Position numbers and translations under genes: made by a program
Shown: positions 1 through 6,510 of the stretch, one piece after another
Layout: each line of letters opens with the position of its first letter
Numbering within the stretch: position 1 is the first letter of the stretch
The notes under the pieces: model-generated
What the model saw: only the letters and a program-made list of their open reading frames with translations
The model's database searches: none
What the model was told of the DNA's origin: nothing
From: Thermoplasmata archaeon UBA184
GTDB lineage: Archaea > Thermoplasmatota > Thermoplasmata > Lutacidiplasmatales > UBA184
DNA length: 11,617 nt
Direction of reading: 5' to 3'
Assembly (NCBI GenBank): GCA_002495185.1
Contig: DAEB01000042.1
Coordinates: 48,256-59,872 of the forward strand

Positions 1-347
1 TCAGTGCATTTAACGCGCCCCCCCTTAAAACGTTCGTAGAACTCGCGGAGCATCCCCCGGAGACGGTGGCAGGTGGGGATGTCGCTCGGCGCGACCTCGA
101 TCGAACCCTTCACGATCACCTCGGGGTCCGAGAACGTGATCTCGGTCACCCATCCGCGTTCCTTGAGGATGTGGGCGACCCGTTCGAAGTAGTGGGCCCG
201 GTCCTTGAGGGCCTCCTCGGCCATCCCCGAGCCGATGACCGACCCTTCCTTGAAGAAGAGACCGTGACAGGCGTGGGACATCACGCTCTCGTAGAGCTCC
301 ATGATCTGGTGGAGCTCGGTCTGGTCAATCTTGACGGAACGCGTCAA
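1..347 (-). CDS. V4R-domain protein (partial, C-terminus beyond left edge)
   Basis: About 115 codons are visible, with no stop before the left edge. The fold and spacing resemble the V4R (4-vinyl reductase / hydrocarbon-binding) family of small-ligand sensors. A helical segment (residues 16-55, with SHACHGLFFKEG at 24-35) is followed by a strand-rich part (about 58-85). Then comes TCHRLRGMLREFYERF, like the family's 'C-x-x-x-x-G-x-x-x-G' helix, and GGRVKCT, which leads into the family's C-terminal cysteine motif. I place the start at TTG 347 because a TATATAT element is centred 28 bp upstream, as expected for a leaderless archaeal mRNA. GTG 359 and ATG 302 are in-frame alternatives. The ligand and partner are unknown; such domains often sit alone or fused to regulators. 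Caution: a run of seven C at 18-24 lies in the visible 3' part. One extra base there would close the frame at about position 11, but the present frame matches the family better. Confidence 0.6.
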   Translation of the reverse strand, partial: MTRSVKIDQTELHQIMELYESVMSHACHGLFFKEGSVIGSGMAEEALKDRAHYFERVAHILKERGWVTEITFSDPEVIVKGSIEVAPSDIPTCHRLRGMLREFYERFKGGRVKCT

Positions 348-370
348 CGGGGGCCGCACGGTCCGGCCGA

Positions 371-1132
371 CTATATATGTTCTGAGTCGACTCCCTCGGC
401 CTCGGTCGGAGTGCCGCCGGTCGCGAGGGTCGACTCGAGAGCGTCCAGGGTCGTGAGCCGGCCGGCCAGCACCTTCGGCCACGCCTCCCGACGGTCGAGA
501 AGGAGCGCGGGAAGTCCGGCCCGTCCGGCCGCCCGCACGTCGCTCCAGAAGAGGTCTCCCACGTAGGCCACGCGGTCGGCCGGTGCACCGAGCGCTTCGG
601 CGGCCGCACGGTACGCGCCACGGTCGGGTACGCAGGGCGCCGGTCCCTCACCCGAACCCAGCAGGAGGCTCTCGGGGAGACCGCATCGGTGGAGCAGCCA
701 GCGCGCCGTCTCGGCGGGCAGCGGGGTCACCGTCCCGACGCGCACGTCCCGGCTCCGCAGCCGGTCGAGCGCTCGCGGAACATCCTCGTACCTCTCGACC
801 TCTCCGGCCGGGTGGAGGAAACGGCGGACGACCGCCTCCGTTTCGGCGGGCGGCAGCGCATGACCGGCAACCGCGGCGAGCGTGTCCGCGAGGTGGGAGC
901 GAAGCGCGGCGAGGTCGGCCGGAGGGGCCTTTCCCGTGACACCCTGCCACCGGCGGCGGTCCCATATCCGGAGCGAACGGCGAACGGCCGCCTTCACCCG
1001 ACGGTCGCCGAGCACGGGCCCCTGCGGACGCCATGCCCACTGCCACGATGCCGGCGTCTGGAACGGGACCAGGACGTCGTCGAGGTCGAACAGGACGGCG
1101 TCGACCTCGCGTTCGGCGTACGGAAGCGACAC
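371..1132 (-). CDS. HAD-superfamily hydrolase-like protein
   Basis: A 253-residue cytosolic protein of the haloacid dehalogenase superfamily (usually phosphatases acting on small phosphorylated metabolites). Motif I is DLDDVL at 16-21, with nucleophile Asp16 and acid/base Asp18. A helical cap follows at about 25-115. Motif II is GTVT with Thr136, and motif IV is GDLFWSD with Asp193 and Asp198. The motif III lysine is not where expected: the family's 'KPDP' reads CVPD at 167-170. Catalysis may therefore use another lysine or be reduced. The start is GTG 1132, placing motif I near residue 16 as usual. It lies 13 bp after the COG1340 gene and probably shares its transcript. The substrate cannot be told; the cap is not diagnostic to me. 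The C-terminal 20 residues (Thr/Gly/Glu-rich) look disordered. Confidence 0.75.
   Translation of the reverse strand: MSLPYAEREVDAVLFDLDDVLVPFQTPASWQWAWRPQGPVLGDRRVKAAVRRSLRIWDRRRWQGVTGKAPPADLAALRSHLADTLAAVAGHALPPAETEAVVRRFLHPAGEVERYEDVPRALDRLRSRDVRVGTVTPLPAETARWLLHRCGLPESLLLGSGEGPAPCVPDRGAYRAAAEALGAPADRVAYVGDLFWSDVRAAGRAGLPALLLDRREAWPKVLAGRLTTLDALESTLATGGTPTEAEGVDSEHI
372..378 (-). promoter_or_regulatory. TATA box for the V4R gene, inside the end of the HAD gene
   Basis: TATATAT on the minus strand is preceded by a purine-rich CAGAAC that resembles a BRE. Its centre lies 28 bp from TTG 347, the distance expected if transcription starts at the start codon. It overlaps the last two codons and the stop of the upstream HAD gene, so the V4R gene can be transcribed independently. 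No transcript data are available. Confidence 0.5.
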
Positions 1133-1145
1133 GGTCGGCCCGGCG

Positions 1146-2009
1146 CTAGGCGCGCCCGCTCTTCTGCAGCTCGAGCAGGTCCTCGGTCGACACCTTCTCC
1201 CCCTTCTTCAATCGGGCCAGGAAGTCTTCCTCTTTGGGGGGCTCGACCTCGCCCCACGCGGGCGGGCCCCGTCCGCCGCGGGCCGCGTAGAGCATCTTCT
1301 CAAAGTCGCGGACCTCCTCGATCGCCGCGATGTGCGCCCGGTGGGCTTCGTCCGCCTGGCCCTTCACCTCGAGCAGATGGGCCTGGACCTCGTCCGCCTG
1401 CCGGCGGAGGGCGTCCACGGACTCGTAGAGAGCGACCATCGCCTCGTGTTCCCGCTGAGCGTCCTCGGCGAGCTTTCCGACCGCGGCATGGTGCGTTTCC
1501 GCTTCGTTGCGGGCCTCGGTGAGCTCGCGGAGTGTCTGCTCGACCTCGGGGTCCTGGCGGAGCTGGTCCTCCTGGTCCCGGATCGCCGCCTCGAGCCGTT
1601 TCATCTCCTCGATGAGACGCTTCTCCTGGTCGCCGGTGAGGGCGGTGGTCATGTGACGGAACTCGAGCTCCTTGAGCTCCTTTCGAAGCCTCCAGACCGG
1701 CACCGCCCCGGGCTTCGGCTGTCGGTTCCGCTTCAGCTCTTGCACGCGGTCTCCGAGCTCCTGGAGCCGCCGGTTCCACTCCTCCCGGAGCCGCTTTTCC
1801 TCGCGAACCTGCGCGTTGAACGTGTCCCGAAGCCGTCGGTGCTCCTGGGCCTCCGCGCTCTTGTCGTGGAGCTCGTCGAGGACCCGAGCCCTCGTCTCGG
1901 CGGTCGCGCGCGCTTCGGCGTTCAGCCGGTCGCGCTTCGCGCGGGCCTCGTCCGCCTTGGCGTTCGATTCCGCGCGCTTTCGTTCGAGTTCTTCGATCGC
2001 GTCGGTCAA
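1146..2009 (-). CDS. COG1340-family archaeal coiled-coil protein
   Basis: A 287-residue, strongly charged, mostly helical protein. Long coiled-coil stretches cover roughly residues 5-95, 106-150 and 155-240. A central element, LRKELKELEF then T-x-L-x-x-x-x-EKRL (108-132), matches the conserved centre of archaeal COG1340 proteins. So does the tail LKKGEKVSTEDLLELQ (267-282), which follows a Pro/Gly-rich linker at 245-260. Function is not established for this family. Some members carry the name 'phosphoserine phosphatase', which this sequence does not justify: it has no catalytic motif. The chosen start is TTG 2009; no in-frame ATG or GTG lies just upstream. It heads the left minus-strand cluster, with the HAD gene 13 bp downstream, and is divergent from the HerA gene. 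A structural or ribosome- or chromatin-associated scaffold role is conceivable but unproven. Confidence 0.8.
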   Translation of the reverse strand: MTDAIEELERKRAESNAKADEARAKRDRLNAEARATAETRARVLDELHDKSAEAQEHRRLRDTFNAQVREEKRLREEWNRRLQELGDRVQELKRNRQPKPGAVPVWRLRKELKELEFRHMTTALTGDQEKRLIEEMKRLEAAIRDQEDQLRQDPEVEQTLRELTEARNEAETHHAAVGKLAEDAQREHEAMVALYESVDALRRQADEVQAHLLEVKGQADEAHRAHIAAIEEVRDFEKMLYAARGGRGPPAWGEVEPPKEEDFLARLKKGEKVSTEDLLELQKSGRA

Positions 2010-2033
2010 AGGCCACCGCTCCGCCGTGGGAGC

Positions 2034-2052
2034 TCTCCCCGCGTCGGGGAGA
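2034..2052. repeat. perfect 8-bp inverted repeat in the divergent promoter region
   Basis: TCTCCCCG and CGGGGAGA are separated by a 3-nt loop (CGT), followed on the plus strand by five T. It lies 25 bp upstream of the COG1340 start, about where transcription from the minus-strand TATA at 2071-2079 would begin. It could be a repressor operator or a 5'-leader hairpin. A plus-strand terminator is less likely, because no plus-strand gene lies upstream. Confidence 0.45.
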
Positions 2053-2070
2053 TTTTTGACACAAGTGCGC

Positions 2071-2080
2071 GATATAAAGG
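2071..2080. promoter_or_regulatory. shared TATA element between COG1340 and herA genes
   Basis: GATATAAAGG reads as TATAAA on the plus strand and TTTATATC on the minus strand. It lies about 67 bp from both start codons (2009 and 2143), so either transcript would carry a leader of roughly 40 nt. It is the best TATA match in the 133-bp intergenic region. A weaker AT-rich patch (TAATAA) lies at about 2125-2130. Which strand is used, or whether both are, cannot be told from sequence. Confidence 0.45.
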
Positions 2081-2142
2081 CTTACGTGCGGCGCGGTCCG
2101 GTGGTTTCCCCTGCCGCGTCAGTCTAATAACCCGCACTCTCG

Positions 2143-3603
2143 ATGATTCGGCCCGTGGACGAGGTCGGCCGCATCTTCGGCGACGTGGGGCTGGGTCAGT
2201 TCCACATCAGCCTCGCACAGCCGGTCGAGCGAGGGGATTACCTGGCCGTGGAGGACGAGCTTCACGGGAAGGTCCTCTGCCAGCTCGACGACCTGAAGCG
2301 GAAGAGCGACCTCGGGCTTGAGGCGGCGGGGGCGCTTCGGCCGAGCGACGAGACACCGGTGCACGAGAACTTGCTCGGTCTCGTCCGGATCATCGGGTAC
2401 CGGGACGCCCGCGGCATCGTCAAGATCCCCACGATCCCCTTCCGCCCGGGCGCCCACGTCTTCCGCGCCGACGAGCCGCTCATCGCGGAGGTCCTCGGGC
2501 TCAAGCACCGGCCGAATTCGGGAGCGTACGTCGGGCTCCTGCGGAACCACGGGATTCACGTCGAGCTCGACATCAACCAGCTCGTCCAGCGGCACGTGAG
2601 CGTGCTCGCGAAGACGGGCGGCGGGAAGAGCTACCTCCTCGGCGTCCTCATCGAAGAGCTCCTCCGTCACAAGGTGACCTGCGTCATCATCGACCCGCAC
2701 GGGGAGTACGGCACCCTGAGGTTCGCGGCCGAGCCGAACGGCGTGCACGCGCGCTTCGGGGTCTCGGCGCAGGGGTTCGCCCGACAGGTCCGAGAGTTCT
2801 CCCCCGATTCGACCCTCAACACCGAGGCGAAGCCGCTCACCTTCTCGCTCCACCACCTCGACCCACGCGAGCTGCTCGTCTTCATGGGGCTCACGAACGT
2901 GAAGACGTTCCTGCCGCCGCTCCGTCAGCTGATCGAGCGCGTCAGCATCTCGACCCCCGACTTCACCGTCCACGACCTCGTGAAGGCGTCCGAAGCCGGC
3001 GAGGGGGCCGTCGCGGAGACGCTCACGGAGCGCCTCGAGTACGTCGAGCAGACGAAGCTCCTCGGGCCCCAGGGGACGAGCTTGAGCGAGCTCGTGAAGC
3101 CCGGAGAAGCGACCCTCGTCAACCTGCGCGGAGTGGCCCCGGACGTTCAAGAGCTGGTGGTCGCCCGGATCGCCGCGACCCTTTTCGACAACCGCAAGCG
3201 GGGGAAGATCCCGCCGCTCTTCCTCGTGATCGAGGAGGCGCACAACTTCGCCCCGCAGCAGGGCCAGGTGACGAGCTCGCGGGTCCTCAAGAACATCGCG
3301 AGCGAAGGCCGGAAGTTCGGGCTCGGGCTCTGCGTCGTCACGCAGCGGGCCGCGCGGATCGACAAGAACGTCCTGTCGCAGTGCAACACGCAGCTCATCC
3401 TCCAGGTGACGAACCCGCTCGACCTGAAGGCGATCACGTCGTCGATCGAGGGCCTGACGAACGGCATGACCGAGATGATCCAATCCCTGCCGGTCGGCGT
3501 GGCGCTCATCACCGGCGGCGGCTACCATACCCCGCTCTTCTGCGAGGTTCGTCCTCGCGCGACCCGTCACGGCGGGGAGAGCGTGCAGGTCGTGGCGGCG
3601 TAG
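2143..3603 (+). CDS. herA: HerA-type hexameric DNA translocase
   Basis: A 486-residue ATPase of the HerA/FtsK family. In archaea HerA pumps double-stranded DNA and works with the nuclease NurA, alongside Mre11-Rad50, in resecting DNA breaks. An N-terminal HAS-like beta-barrel (about 5-120) is followed by the RecA-like core. Walker A is AKTGGGKS at 156-163 with Lys162, and IIDPHGEY is at 182-189. Walker B is LFLVIEE with Glu364 and Glu365. The sensor and arginine-finger region is SEGRKFGLGLCVVTQR at 387-402. C-terminal NPLDLKAITSSIEGL and a final beta strand match full-length HerA (about 500 aa). ATG 2143 fits the usual N-terminus; there is no Shine-Dalgarno, and the upstream TATA predicts a leader of about 40 nt. 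It stands alone: nurA, mre11 and rad50 are absent from the window, so a related DUF87 translocase with other partners is not excluded. Confidence 0.85.
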   Translation: MIRPVDEVGRIFGDVGLGQFHISLAQPVERGDYLAVEDELHGKVLCQLDDLKRKSDLGLEAAGALRPSDETPVHENLLGLVRIIGYRDARGIVKIPTIPFRPGAHVFRADEPLIAEVLGLKHRPNSGAYVGLLRNHGIHVELDINQLVQRHVSVLAKTGGGKSYLLGVLIEELLRHKVTCVIIDPHGEYGTLRFAAEPNGVHARFGVSAQGFARQVREFSPDSTLNTEAKPLTFSLHHLDPRELLVFMGLTNVKTFLPPLRQLIERVSISTPDFTVHDLVKASEAGEGAVAETLTERLEYVEQTKLLGPQGTSLSELVKPGEATLVNLRGVAPDVQELVVARIAATLFDNRKRGKIPPLFLVIEEAHNFAPQQGQVTSSRVLKNIASEGRKFGLGLCVVTQRAARIDKNVLSQCNTQLILQVTNPLDLKAITSSIEGLTNGMTEMIQSLPVGVALITGGGYHTPLFCEVRPRATRHGGESVQVVAA

Positions 3604-3657
3604 ACGAGGTCCCGGACGGCGGGACGACGGCCCCCGCGGGCCGACGGGGCGCTCGTC
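3603..3657. repeat. nested inverted repeats in the herA-pepA convergent gap
   Basis: The 54 bp between the two stop codons can fold almost completely. GACGAG (3603-3608) pairs with CTCGTC (3652-3657). This encloses GTCCCG/CGGGAC (3609-3614 with 3620-3625) and GGCCC/GGGCC (3629-3633 with 3638-3642). No T-rich tract follows on either strand, so it is not a typical archaeal terminator. It may still serve both convergent transcripts as a 3'-end structure. Confidence 0.35.
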
Positions 3658-5202
3658 CTAGGCTCGGGCGGGGGGCGCCTCGAGGTAGCGAGTGACGAGT
3701 CGTACGCCGAACGCCGTCGCGCCGTCGTTCTGGTACGCGGGCTGCCATTTCCTCGTCCTCGCGGTCGTGTAGGCGGGTCCGGCGATGTCGAGGTGGGCCC
3801 ACGACGTGCCGCCGACGAACGTCTCGAGGAACGCCCCGGCCGTCAGCATGCCGGCCACCGGGATCTCGGTCGAGTTGCGGACGTCCCCGACGTCGCTCTT
3901 CACGAGCTCGCGGTGGTAATCCGTGAGCGGCATCCGCCAGAGCGGCTCTCCCGTCTGGGCGGAGGCGGCGAGGAGCCCCTGGGCGAGCTTCTCGTCGTTC
4001 GACACCATGCCCGCCGTGTCGTCCCCCAGGGCGACCACCTGGGCTCCCGTCAGGGTCGCGAGGTCGATGATCTCATCCGGGTGGTACTGCTGGACGACGT
4101 ATCCGAGGCCGTCCGACAGGACGACCCGGCCTTCGGCGTCCGTGTTCAGGACCTCGATCGTCTTCCCGCTGAACGTGCGCACGACGTCGCCCGGCCGATA
4201 GGAAGTCCCGCTCGGGACGTTCTCCGCGCAGCACATCACGCCGATCACGCGGGGCGGGACCTTGAGCGTCGCCGCGGCCCGAAGGATCCCGAGGACGGCC
4301 ACCGCCCCCGATTTGTCGAACTTCATCTCCTGCATGCCGAGGGCCGGCTTGATCGAGATCCCGCCCGAGTCGAACGTGATCCCCTTCCCGACGACCGCCA
4401 CCGTGCGGCCCCGACGAGCCCCTCCCGGATACTCGAGGACGACCATCCGCGGCGGGTGCGAGGCGGAACCGATTCCGACCGCGAGGATCCCTCCGCATCC
4501 CATCTCGGCGAGCTTCTTCTCGTCGAAGACGCTCACCTTGAGGCCCATCTCCTTCCCGAGGGCCATCGCTTCCTCGGCGAGCCGCTGCGGGGAGGCGGTG
4601 TCGGCGGGAAGGTTCGCAATGTCCCGCGCCCAGACGACCACGTCGTCGAGCGCCGCGTGGTTCGAGACGACCTTCTTGAGCGCCGCCTCGTCCCGAGCGA
4701 ACTCCTCGCCGAGGTAGATCGCGGCCTCCTCGACCTTTCCCTCGCTGGTCGAGCGGTACTTCTCGAATTCGTAGTTCCCGAGGATCGCCCCGTCGGTGAT
4801 CGCCGCGACGGCCGCTTCGCTGCGGACGCCCTCGGCGACGAACGAGCCGAGGTTGAACCCCACCGTTCGAACGCCGCGGCCCCGGCAGGTCCGCACGACC
4901 TCGGCGGCCGCACGGCGAACGATCTCGGGCGAGAACTTGGCCCGGGGTCCGAGGCCGACCAGGAGGAGTCGGCCCTTCCCGTCGGGGCGGTGGAAGACCG
5001 TGGTCTCCCCACGGAGGGCCCGCCGCTTCCCCTTGACCTCCTTGCGCGCCCAGGCCGCCTTCACGAGCCCCTTGGTCGCTTCGTCCTCCTTCTGGAGGGA
5101 CCGGGGGAACGTGTCGTCCTTCTCCGGACGTTCGAAGACGCCGCTCGCCGCCAGGTCGGTCGCGACCGTCAGGCCGTCACGCCGGTCGACTAGGACCTTC
5201 AT
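3658..5202 (-). CDS. pepA: leucyl aminopeptidase (peptidase family M17)
   Basis: A 514-residue cytosolic dinuclear-metal aminopeptidase that removes N-terminal residues from peptides, normally a hexamer that finishes proteasome products. The N-terminal regulatory domain (about 1-185) is more variable than the catalytic C-terminal half. VGKGITFDSGG at 271-281 supplies metal ligands Lys273 and Asp278, Lys285 is catalytic, and MKFDKSG holds Asp296. The signature NTDAEGRV at 353-360 gives Asp355, Glu357 and catalytic Arg359. All expected metal and catalytic residues are present. One mild variation is Lys297 after the Asp ligand, where Met is common. Length and domain order fit the family. ATG 5202 has a GAGGG a few bases upstream and lies 15 bp after the sepF stop, so the two are probably cotranscribed. 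This is the last gene of the long minus-strand cluster. Confidence 0.93.
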   Translation of the reverse strand: MKVLVDRRDGLTVATDLAASGVFERPEKDDTFPRSLQKEDEATKGLVKAAWARKEVKGKRRALRGETTVFHRPDGKGRLLLVGLGPRAKFSPEIVRRAAAEVVRTCRGRGVRTVGFNLGSFVAEGVRSEAAVAAITDGAILGNYEFEKYRSTSEGKVEEAAIYLGEEFARDEAALKKVVSNHAALDDVVVWARDIANLPADTASPQRLAEEAMALGKEMGLKVSVFDEKKLAEMGCGGILAVGIGSASHPPRMVVLEYPGGARRGRTVAVVGKGITFDSGGISIKPALGMQEMKFDKSGAVAVLGILRAAATLKVPPRVIGVMCCAENVPSGTSYRPGDVVRTFSGKTIEVLNTDAEGRVVLSDGLGYVVQQYHPDEIIDLATLTGAQVVALGDDTAGMVSNDEKLAQGLLAASAQTGEPLWRMPLTDYHRELVKSDVGDVRNSTEIPVAGMLTAGAFLETFVGGTSWAHLDIAGPAYTTARTRKWQPAYQNDGATAFGVRLVTRYLEAPPARA

Positions 5203-5217
5203 GGTCCCTCGGCCGGC

Positions 5218-5595
5218 CTAGAACGACGGTCGGATCTTCTGTCGGTCGATGCGGATTCCGGCGGGCGTGATGGCGAGCAGGTTCTTGGCAATCCCCGCGA
5301 CATCGCCCCCCGTATCCTTCGCGATATTCTTCAAGTCTACACTCATCCGCTTCACGGCCATCTGGTCGTTCGCGATCGACGTGTAGTCAAGAAGGATGAT
5401 GTCGCCCTGGTAGGCGAGCTTCGAAACCTGGTGGAGGTCCTCGAACCGGACGATCTCCGCCAGACGGACGGTCCCCTTCTGGCCGGCGAGCGCGCCGGCC
5501 TCGTCCTCGAAGCTCATCGCGCCGAGGTCGACGAACGTCCCTTCTTCCAGTGTATCGGACCCGTGGTGCCGCCGGAGAATCCCGCTTTTGCTCAT
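5218..5595 (-). CDS. sepF: archaeal SepF-family cell-division protein
   Basis: A 125-residue protein whose core (about 43-122) matches archaeal SepF (COG2450). VRLAEIVRFEDLHQV is followed by GDIILLDYTSIANDQ (64-78), then VKRMSVDLKNIAKDTGGDVAG (81-101). The end, LLAITPAGIRIDR (106-118), contains the SepF glycine-rich strand and the typical C-terminal 'P-x-G-I-x-I-D-R'. In archaea SepF dimerises and anchors FtsZ to the membrane at mid-cell. The N-terminus is unusual: residues 1-40 are polar and acidic, without the clear amphipathic membrane-targeting helix of studied SepFs. The start is ATG 5595. No Shine-Dalgarno is visible, and only a weak TATA-like CTTAAG lies near 5641-5646, so read-through from nmd3 is likely. 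ftsZ is not in this window. A SepF-like paralogue with another role remains possible. Confidence 0.8.
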   Translation of the reverse strand: MSKSGILRRHHGSDTLEEGTFVDLGAMSFEDEAGALAGQKGTVRLAEIVRFEDLHQVSKLAYQGDIILLDYTSIANDQMAVKRMSVDLKNIAKDTGGDVAGIAKNLLAITPAGIRIDRQKIRPSF

Positions 5596-5647
5596 GGAGG
5601 AGTGCCCCCGCTATCGGGAGCCTCGACTGAGAGTTCGCTTCTTAAGT

Positions 5648-6436
5648 CTATTGTTCCACGGCCTGCTCGCCGCCCCGTCCGGACGGCGGGCCCGGGGGAG
5701 GAGAGACCCGGCGGGGGAACCGCAGGCAGAAGGTCACTCGGTAGAGGTCCTGTCCGTTCTTCCGCCCGACGAGGCTGGACGACTCCTTGACGGACGCCCC
5801 GAACCGCTGCTTCGCAAGCTTCGCGACGGCGCGAGCGGCGAGGGTGTCCGTGAAGAAACAGTCCCACCCCTCGGGCCGCTCCTCCCGCCAGGAGACCGCC
5901 TTCCGCCAGTCAGGGCGCATCTCGCGCACGATCTTGGTCCATTCTTCCTCGAGGCGGGCGCGCAGCGCGGCCGCCTTCTCGTTCGGCCCGTCCAGGGCCC
6001 CGCGAAGCTGGATCGTGGCGGTGTAGTATCGCCCGCTCTTCCGACTGCATTCCGGGCACGTCCGGTGAACGACCCGGACCGAGAGGGGGACGTCGACGTC
6101 TCGCTCGATCCCGCGGTAGCGCACGCGCGCGTGGCCGACGAACTCATGCACCGTCGCCGTGACCGCCGTCTCATCCCACCGAACGCGGCGGACGCCGACC
6201 CCCTCCGCGACCTCGAGGAGGGGGTTCAGGTCCTCGGCCGTGAGGACCGGGCTCGCGCCCGCGCGCTCCCAGTGAGAGCCGACCTGTCGGGCGCCGCAGT
6301 GAGGACAGAGGACGACCTCGGCGCGCTGGGGGGCCGAGACGAGGACCGTCCGGTCGGCGGCGCACGGCGCGCAGAGGCCATCGACCAGCGGGCGGTCCGT
6401 CGCGCCGCAGACGACGCAGAACTCGCCCTCGGACAT
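5648..6436 (-). CDS. nmd3: NMD3-family zinc-binding protein
   Basis: A 262-residue homologue of NMD3, which in eukaryotes binds the large ribosomal subunit and adapts it for export. In archaea it is presumed to act in ribosome biogenesis or binding, without direct proof. Four CxxC pairs are visible: CVVC (7-10), CAPC (22-25), CPHC (44-47) and CPEC (127-130). They are enough for two zinc sites. They precede the conserved GRYYTATIQLRG at 135-146 and the KNGQDLYRVTFCLRFPR segment at 226-242. The Pro/Gly-rich tail (246-262) is probably disordered. I start at ATG 6436, preceded by GGGGAG at a 6-nt distance. It puts the first CxxC at residue 7, as in the family. The frame stays open about 110 codons further, but that stretch is Arg/Pro-rich and overlaps the DUF424 gene, so it is not coding. 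It lies 74 bp after DUF424, in the same direction. Confidence 0.87.
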   Translation of the reverse strand: MSEGEFCVVCGATDRPLVDGLCAPCAADRTVLVSAPQRAEVVLCPHCGARQVGSHWERAGASPVLTAEDLNPLLEVAEGVGVRRVRWDETAVTATVHEFVGHARVRYRGIERDVDVPLSVRVVHRTCPECSRKSGRYYTATIQLRGALDGPNEKAAALRARLEEEWTKIVREMRPDWRKAVSWREERPEGWDCFFTDTLAARAVAKLAKQRFGASVKESSSLVGRKNGQDLYRVTFCLRFPRRVSPPPGPPSGRGGEQAVEQ

Positions 6437-6489
6437 CGAACGCTCCCCGGCCGGAACGGAGGTAGGACCGCGCGACCTCGTAACGTTCT

Positions 6490-6507
6490 CGCCCCCCGGG
6501 CGGGGCG
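6490..6507. repeat. GC hairpin just after the DUF424 stop
   Basis: CGCCCC (6490-6495) pairs with GGGGCG (6502-6507) around a 6-nt loop, starting 3 nt after the DUF424 stop codon in the direction of transcription. No T tract follows. It may be a weak terminator, a processing or stability element between DUF424 and nmd3, or chance in GC-rich DNA. Confidence 0.3.
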
Positions 6508-6510
6508 CTT

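Noticed and set aside
352..368. 5-bp GGCCG/CGGCC inverted repeat in the V4R promoter
   Set aside because: Too short and too common in GC-rich sequence to support as an operator.
2034..2057. Rho-independent-like terminator on the plus strand
   Set aside because: No plus-strand gene lies upstream, so a terminator would have nothing to end; an operator or leader hairpin is likelier.
882..2321. A 479-codon plus-strand frame across the HAD and COG1340 genes
   Set aside because: It crosses two real minus-strand genes, the promoter region and the start of herA; no family resemblance.
2119..3570. A 483-codon minus-strand frame opposite herA
   Set aside because: It is an antisense shadow of herA; composition is Asp/Arg/Val/Glu-rich and no domain is visible.
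3793..5193. A 466-codon plus-strand frame opposite pepA
   Set aside because: Antisense shadow of a well-conserved peptidase gene.
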